Below, in pieces: positions 7,347 to 10,131 of a stretch of DNA of 10,131 nucleotides. Origin of the DNA: Chloroflexota bacterium (GTDB taxonomy: Bacteria > Chloroflexota > Ktedonobacteria > Ktedonobacterales > Ktedonobacteraceae). Below the pieces are notes generated by a model that had not been told where the DNA came from, did not search any database, and worked only from the letters and a program-made list of their open reading frames with translations. Location: contig JAJZEJ010000412.1 of the NCBI GenBank assembly GCA_021828635.1, forward strand, positions 1 through 10,131. Direction: 5' to 3'. Both the position numbers and the translations under genes were made by a program. The number at the start of each line of letters is the position of its first letter. Positions within the stretch are counted from its first letter, which is position 1.

Positions 7347-7369
7347 GGGTAACAAAGAAGCTGTTACCC
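7347..7369. other. Perfect 8-bp inverted repeat before the 222-aa membrane protein gene
   Basis: GGGTAACA (7347-7354) and TGTTACCC (7362-7369) flank a 7-base loop in the 57-bp gap between two genes. The ribosome site AAAGGA follows 9 bases later. No T-run follows on either strand. It could be an operator for a dimeric repressor or an RNA hairpin at a processing point. Confidence 0.4.
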
Positions 7370-7394
7370 GCATGATTGAAAGGAACGAATCTCT

Positions 7395-8063
7395 ATGTAC
7401 ACACTTTCTCTGTTTGCTCTCGTGATTGCTGTCTTTGTGCTGCTGTTTGCCGCCTTCAATGTGCGCAAGGCAGGGTGGTCCAGTTTGGTGATTGGGGTTA
7501 TGGGCGCTCTCCTTATTCTGGTGGTGGCTGCCTATGGTGCTGATCTAGTCACATTCGGCGACCATCTGTTGCACATGCAGCAACCCATCACTACCGCTCA
7601 CGCTGCTGCGCTTTCAGCGGGTCAGGTGACGCAGAAGCCGCATACGACGCATACACGTTCTATTCCTGCTACTACCAAGCATATGATAATTGCTCCAGTG
7701 AAGCAGCAGGTGCTAAGCAAGCGCCAGACGGCACACCAGTCCGCGCAGCCAACCACGCGCCAGGTGACGATACAAAACACGCTCCTGCCTCTGCTACAAG
7801 CACTTTCCTTTGGGTTAATCCTGGGAATCCTGGTGCTTGTCCTGGCGGCCATTGCCATCACGCACAAGCGCAGAAAGGTTCTCGCAGAGGCGCATGCATC
7901 GTCCTCGCCCTCGTCACCTTCGTCGGCGATCTGTCGGGAATGCAGACAAGCTGGCCGCAAGCTCAAACAGTATGCTTGGCGCAGCAGCGAGGGAGAGAGG
8001 ACAGGTCTTTTGTGCGATACCTGCGCCCATCGAACTGAGGCTATTCATATCGTATGGCAGTAG
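7395..8063 (+). CDS. Three-TM membrane protein with a C-terminal CxxC/CxxC zinc ribbon (unknown function)
   Basis: The 222-aa protein has hydrophobic segments at about 3-22 and 29-49, a Thr/Gln/His-rich hydrophilic linker (50-128) that lacks charge clusters, and a third strong segment at about 130-156 followed by HKRRK. After a Ser/Pro stretch (SSSPSSPSS) comes C180, C183 (ICRECRQAG) and C207, C210 (LLCDTC), a CxxC-x23-CxxC ribbon close in form to that in the 246-aa protein upstream. By the positive-inside rule the basic HKRRK and the ribbon are cytoplasmic, which puts the linker outside. AAAGGA lies 10 bases before the ATG. The function is unknown; a membrane-tethered zinc ribbon may dock a partner or nucleic acid. 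Confidence 0.8.
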   Translation: MYTLSLFALVIAVFVLLFAAFNVRKAGWSSLVIGVMGALLILVVAAYGADLVTFGDHLLHMQQPITTAHAAALSAGQVTQKPHTTHTRSIPATTKHMIIAPVKQQVLSKRQTAHQSAQPTTRQVTIQNTLLPLLQALSFGLILGILVLVLAAIAITHKRRKVLAEAHASSSPSSPSSAICRECRQAGRKLKQYAWRSSEGERTGLLCDTCAHRTEAIHIVWQ

Positions 8064-8112
8064 GGTAGCATGACCCGTATGACCGTAACAGCAGGCAAAG
8101 ATGCTGAGCAGC

Positions 8113-8142
8113 ATGATACATTCCACAGCTAGAATGTATCAT
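8113..8142. other. Perfect 11-bp hairpin, possible terminator or operator
   Basis: ATGATACATTC (8113-8123) and GAATGTATCAT (8132-8142) are exact inverted repeats with an 8-base loop. It lies 49 bp after the stop of the 222-aa gene. The length and symmetry suit either a bidirectional transcription stop or a repressor operator. No T-run follows, so a classic intrinsic terminator is not supported. Confidence 0.5.
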
Positions 8143-8205
8143 CGAACAGAGGACACTTCTTATAACCGAGAGGCTAGACGCATGAACTGATCTTTGTAGC
8201 GCGTT

Positions 8206-8232
8206 GTGGGGGATGTGGGGGATGTGGAGGAT
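8206..8232 (+). repeat. Three tandem 9-bp repeats (GTGGGGGAT)
   Basis: The units are GTGGGGGAT at 8206-8214 and 8215-8223, and GTGGAGGAT at 8224-8232, the last with one change. The G-runs recur regularly. They could be tandem regulator-binding sites or simply replication slippage. There is no coding context. Confidence 0.6.
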
Positions 8233-8278
8233 AGAACAGTGTAGCTTGGAGAGCGGTTTTGCTCCCCAAAACGGATTA

Positions 8279-8323
8279 CGCGGCTTCTGCTACGAGTTTT
8301 CCAGGCTGAAGCAGAAGGCCGCG
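8279..8323 (+). promoter_or_regulatory. GC-rich hairpin just upstream of the ribosome binding site of the glucosaminidase-like gene
   Basis: CGCGGCTTCTGCT (8279-8291) pairs with AGCAGAAGGCCGCG (8310-8323), 13 bp with one bulged G and an 18-base loop. The stem ends about 6 bases before GGAGG (8330-8334), which itself lies 5 bases before the ATG at 8340. In an mRNA leader this would be a strong structure able to affect ribosome access or mRNA stability. No T-run follows, so it is not a standard terminator. Confidence 0.5.
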
Positions 8324-8339
8324 CTCACCGGAGGTTGCC

Positions 8340-9134
8340 ATGAAGGCGTTGCTCCTCTTTTGCCAAGTATACCATGACGATGCCTCTGTTGCCAAGCAGG
8401 ACAAAGAGACACAGGGACAACAAGGACAGCATGGGCAATCTGGCAAAGCTGCTGCGATGGTGGCCTCCGTCGAATGGAGGATTGTCCCGATGCAGCGATT
8501 ACTCGGTTATGTCATTCTCGGCCTTGCGGGTCTTTTGGTGTGTATGGTGCTTGTGGGGGCGATGCGTCCCACGTCGGCGGCGACGGTGGTACGTCTGGCG
8601 ACTCCTACTATCAGTCCGATCCAGCACACAGCGCACACAGCATCTTCACAGCAGCAGGTGCCACCGGCAACGCTGAGAAGTTTCTCGGTCTTGAGTCAAC
8701 CACGTTTGTCACCGACATTTATTAACCAGGTGCTGGTCAGCTACAACTCACCGGCAGCAGGGACCGGCCAGGCACTCTATGACCTGGGGCGGCAGTATGG
8801 CATCAATTCGGATTTTGCGCTGGCCTTCTTTGGGCATGAAAGCACCTTTGGAACCAGTGGTGAAGCGCGGCAAAGTCTTTCACTTGGCAATCTGCGTTGT
8901 ATCCCGAACTTTGCGTGTCTCGACGGCTATGCCTGGTTTCCTAGCTGGCAGGCAGGATATCAGGCATGGTACGCCCTGATTCGCACCTTGTATGTGGGAA
9001 GCTGGGGACTGACCACGATTGAGCAGATCATTCCCCGCTATGCGCCACCAAGTGATCACAACGATGACTCGGCCTATATCGCAGACCTCAAAGTGTTTCT
9101 GACCACCTGGTATGAAGGGAAGGTGCGGCCATGA
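8340..9134 (+). CDS. Membrane-anchored glucosaminidase/lysozyme-like protein
   Basis: The 264-aa protein has a hydrophilic, Gln/Lys-rich N-terminal part (1-50, QGQQGQHGQSG), one membrane segment (about 54-75, LLGYVILGLAGLLVCMVLVG), a Ser/Thr/Gln linker, and a C-terminal domain (about 125-262) that looks like the GH73/lysozyme-fold peptidoglycan hydrolases. Supporting features are YDLGRQYGINSDFALAFFGHESTFGTSG, where E167 would be the catalytic acid, the SLGNLRC stretch, and the helical WFPSWQAGYQAWYALI segment. Such enzymes cut the glycan strands of the cell wall. Orientation would be N-terminus in, catalytic domain out. A strong GGAGG site fixes the start, and later Met residues (40, 51) are less likely. 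It is first in a tightly packed operon. A wall hydrolase before small membrane proteins is common in conjugation clusters (a VirB1-like role), but autolysis or remodelling is also possible. Confidence 0.75.
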   Translation: MKALLLFCQVYHDDASVAKQDKETQGQQGQHGQSGKAAAMVASVEWRIVPMQRLLGYVILGLAGLLVCMVLVGAMRPTSAATVVRLATPTISPIQHTAHTASSQQQVPPATLRSFSVLSQPRLSPTFINQVLVSYNSPAAGTGQALYDLGRQYGINSDFALAFFGHESTFGTSGEARQSLSLGNLRCIPNFACLDGYAWFPSWQAGYQAWYALIRTLYVGSWGLTTIEQIIPRYAPPSDHNDDSAYIADLKVFLTTWYEGKVRP

Positions 9135-9169
9135 CCACCACGACCACGATGACTACCACGACCACCACG
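9131..9169 (+). repeat. ACC/ACG triplet tract with a duplicated start codon
   Basis: Unit 1 (9131-9148) is ATG followed by five Thr codons. Unit 2 (9149-9169) is ATG followed by six Thr codons. The first 17-18 bases match almost perfectly, which points to slippage or local duplication. Unit length changes would keep frame only in multiples of three. Confidence 0.7.
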
Positions 9170-9472
9170 CTTCCAGGCATGACACCATCTGTCGCCCACA
9201 CGTTTGTCACAGAACCGATGTACCATGTTCCAGCGGCCCTGACCGCAGGGGTGCTGCAAGCTTTGCAACGGTTGGCGATTCCCCTGCTGGGAACGGCTGA
9301 TCCCACGTTGGCCGATCTCATTGGTCTGCTCTGCCAATTCCAGCAGGAGCATGGTGAGCAAGCCAGCCTTGAGGACACGATCCAGGTGTACGTGAGTCGC
9401 GTTCTGGCCGAGCAGTCTGCTTCCCGTCGCGTTCGCAAAGCACGAGAGCCGCGAGAACAGGAGGTGGCATGA
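9131..9472 (+). CDS. Small soluble protein with an N-terminal Thr tract (unknown function)
   Basis: The 113-aa protein begins with M-T5-M-T6. Its coding DNA is a near-exact duplication of an 18-base unit containing a start codon (9131-9148 and 9149-9166, 17 of 18 identical), so translation could begin at either ATG. The rest is helix-prone (about 35-95, with LTAGVLQALQRLAIPLLG and DTIQVYVSRVLAEQSA) and has a basic tail (RRVRKAREPREQ). No membrane segment or known motif is seen. Its ATG overlaps the upstream stop (ATGA), so translation is probably coupled. AAGG lies 8 bases before the first ATG. The Thr tract is unlike its neighbours. Confidence 0.72.
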   Translation: MTTTTTMTTTTTTLPGMTPSVAHTFVTEPMYHVPAALTAGVLQALQRLAIPLLGTADPTLADLIGLLCQFQQEHGEQASLEDTIQVYVSRVLAEQSASRRVRKAREPREQEVA

Positions 9473-9936
9473 TGCCGTTGCTTCTTCCTCTCTGGCTGCT
9501 GTGTGCCAACCTGGTGCTGTGGATGCAGTGCTTGCTGATCTGCTTGCTACGTCGTCGGCTCCAGCGAGTGTCGAGGAGCCGCCAGTGCCTCCATCGGCAG
9601 GTACGCTTGTTAGAAGTGTGTCAGCAGGGGCATGTCTCGCACGCTGTGTCAGTCGCCTCTCAGGCTGCATGTGCGCTTGCTCGTGTCGGGGTTCCCCATA
9701 GGGAAACGCCTGTTTCCGGCTGTGAGCGTCTGTATCCTGAGAGTGGTGAGCATCATAAGCGTCACACCGATGCGCTCACCTTTCCCTTGCGTGGCTGGTA
9801 TGGCCGTCAGAGTGCGCTACATGCCCAGTTAGCGGTTGATCTGACCGCCTTCAGTGATGCGTTTCTCCTGGGGTCTGATCTAGCGATTGCTTTGCAACGG
9901 GCGAAACAGGCAGGGATGCCGGAGGCGCTGGTATGA
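9469..9936 (+). CDS. Single-TM small protein (unknown function)
   Basis: The 155-aa protein has one strong hydrophobic segment at about 3-27 (PLLLPLWLLCANLVLWMQCLLICLL) followed directly by basic residues (RRRLQRVSRSRQ), which predicts an N-out/C-in anchor. The rest is moderately helical, with a Cys/His-bearing middle and an end (LTAFSDAFLLGSDLAIALQRAKQAG) resembling a helical hairpin. The family is unknown. A strong GGAGG lies 4 bases before the first ATG (9469) and 7 before a second, adjacent ATG (9472), so either may be used. The first overlaps the previous stop as ATGA, consistent with translational coupling. Confidence 0.72.
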   Translation: MMPLLLPLWLLCANLVLWMQCLLICLLRRRLQRVSRSRQCLHRQVRLLEVCQQGHVSHAVSVASQAACALARVGVPHRETPVSGCERLYPESGEHHKRHTDALTFPLRGWYGRQSALHAQLAVDLTAFSDAFLLGSDLAIALQRAKQAGMPEALV

Positions 9937-10115
9937 CAAAGAAACGTTTCTCTGCCGCACTCCTCGATCAGCAACGGCGTCAACACCGTGTCTCGTATTG
10001 TCAGGCCCGCCGCGCCCACGCACTTCGTCGCATGACCTGGCTACGGCGTGTGCTGCATCGCCTGGAGCAGTTGCGGTGTTGGGAACGCCAGCAGAAAGGG
10101 GAGGCCGATGCATAA
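9933..10115 (+). CDS. Small Arg-rich protein, 60 aa (unknown function)
   Basis: The protein is strongly basic (RRQHRVSYCQARRAHALRRMTWLRRVLHRLEQLRCWERQQ) and probably one or two amphipathic helices. It has no membrane segment. The ATG overlaps the upstream stop by 4 bases and its own stop overlaps the next ATG by 8, so it is embedded in the operon. Charge and size would allow nucleic acid or membrane-surface binding, but nothing proves this. The short length keeps confidence moderate. Confidence 0.6.
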   Translation: MTKKRFSAALLDQQRRQHRVSYCQARRAHALRRMTWLRRVLHRLEQLRCWERQQKGEADA

Positions 10116-10131
10116 GCAGCTCTATCCGAAG
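10108..10131 (+). CDS. Start of the next operon gene, cut by the window edge
   Basis: ATG at 10108 opens a frame reading MHKQLYPK to the last base. GGGGAGG lies 3-4 bases before it, and it overlaps the preceding stop by 8 bases, the same packing as the genes before it. The visible part is too short to name. Confidence 0.55.

Larger units (their letters stand above)
8064..8339 (+). promoter_or_regulatory. Structured 276-bp intergenic region, probable control region of the next operon
   Basis: No convincing gene is seen. In order it holds: a small ATGCT/AGCAT hairpin (8101-8114); an 11-bp perfect hairpin (8113-8142); three tandem 9-mers (8206-8232); an imperfect hairpin around GTTTTG/CAAAAC near 8255-8272; and a 13-bp stem with one bulge (8279-8323) ending just before the GGAGG site. 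A possible -10 (TATAAC, 8161-8166) has no good -35. A 20-codon open frame at 8070-8132 starts 4 bases after AGGG and stops in the loop of the 11-bp hairpin. Together this suggests transcription and translation control of the operon at 8340, by an unknown mechanism. Confidence 0.5.

Noticed and set aside
8113..8142. Intrinsic terminator call for the 11-bp hairpin
   Set aside because: The stem is strong but AT-rich and no T-run follows on either strand, so it is listed only as a hairpin.
8206..8232. CRISPR or iteron array
   Set aside because: There are only three contiguous 9-bp units with no spacers, no Cas or Rep gene, and no AT-rich melting region beside them.
9074..9670. 198-codon open frame on the - strand
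   Set aside because: It runs antisense across three tightly packed + strand genes with good ribosome sites, and the translation is low-complexity Arg/Gly/Ser. It is a frame shadow of GC-biased codons.

Overview
The window joins two unrelated blocks. Positions 14-4518 are a complete Tn3-family transposon. Positions 4606-10131 are a run of genes, all on the + strand, for mostly unrecognised small and membrane proteins plus one membrane-anchored cell-wall hydrolase. Ribosome binding sites are mostly good AGGAG-type sites and base composition is moderately GC-rich. No gene identifies the host. The overall look (IS/transposon-rich accessory DNA, Pro/Ser/Thr/Gln-rich linkers, single-TM glucosaminidase-like protein) would fit a Ktedonobacteria-type Chloroflexota or another large-genome Gram-positive-like soil bacterium, but this is a low-confidence inference.

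Transposon (14-4518). Its ends are 38-bp imperfect inverted repeats (32/38 identical) that begin GGGG or GGGA, as usual in this family. Inside are two divergent genes. One is a tyrosine recombinase (- strand, 212-1147), the likely cointegrate resolvase equivalent to TnpI of Tn4430. The other is a full-length DDE transposase of about 1037 aa (+ strand, 1318-4431). Between them, at 1171-1268, are three exact direct copies of CTTAGCAGAAA and one degenerate inverted copy. This is the layout expected of a TnpI internal recombination site: two accessory direct repeats plus an inverted-arm core. No 5-bp target duplication flanks the element.

Accessory block (4606-8063). A 414-aa multi-pass membrane protein with a disordered N-terminus and helical tail is followed by a 246-aa soluble protein with a CxxC/CxxC zinc ribbon, a 141-aa two-TM protein, a 59-aa basic protein, and a 222-aa three-TM protein ending in a second CxxC/CxxC ribbon. 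Short inverted repeats lie before or between several of these genes.

Gap 8064-8339. There is no convincing gene, but the stretch is rich in structure: an 11-bp perfect hairpin, three tandem 9-mers, a GC-rich 13-bp hairpin, then a strong GGAGG site. It probably holds the control region of the next operon.

Operon 8340-10131. A membrane-anchored glucosaminidase/lysozyme-like protein, a Thr-tract protein, a single-TM protein, a 60-aa Arg-rich protein and the start of another gene are tightly packed, with 4- to 8-bp stop/start overlaps. A wall hydrolase followed by small membrane and basic proteins resembles part of a conjugation or envelope-secretion cluster, but no ATPase, relaxase or coupling protein is in view, so that role is a hypothesis.
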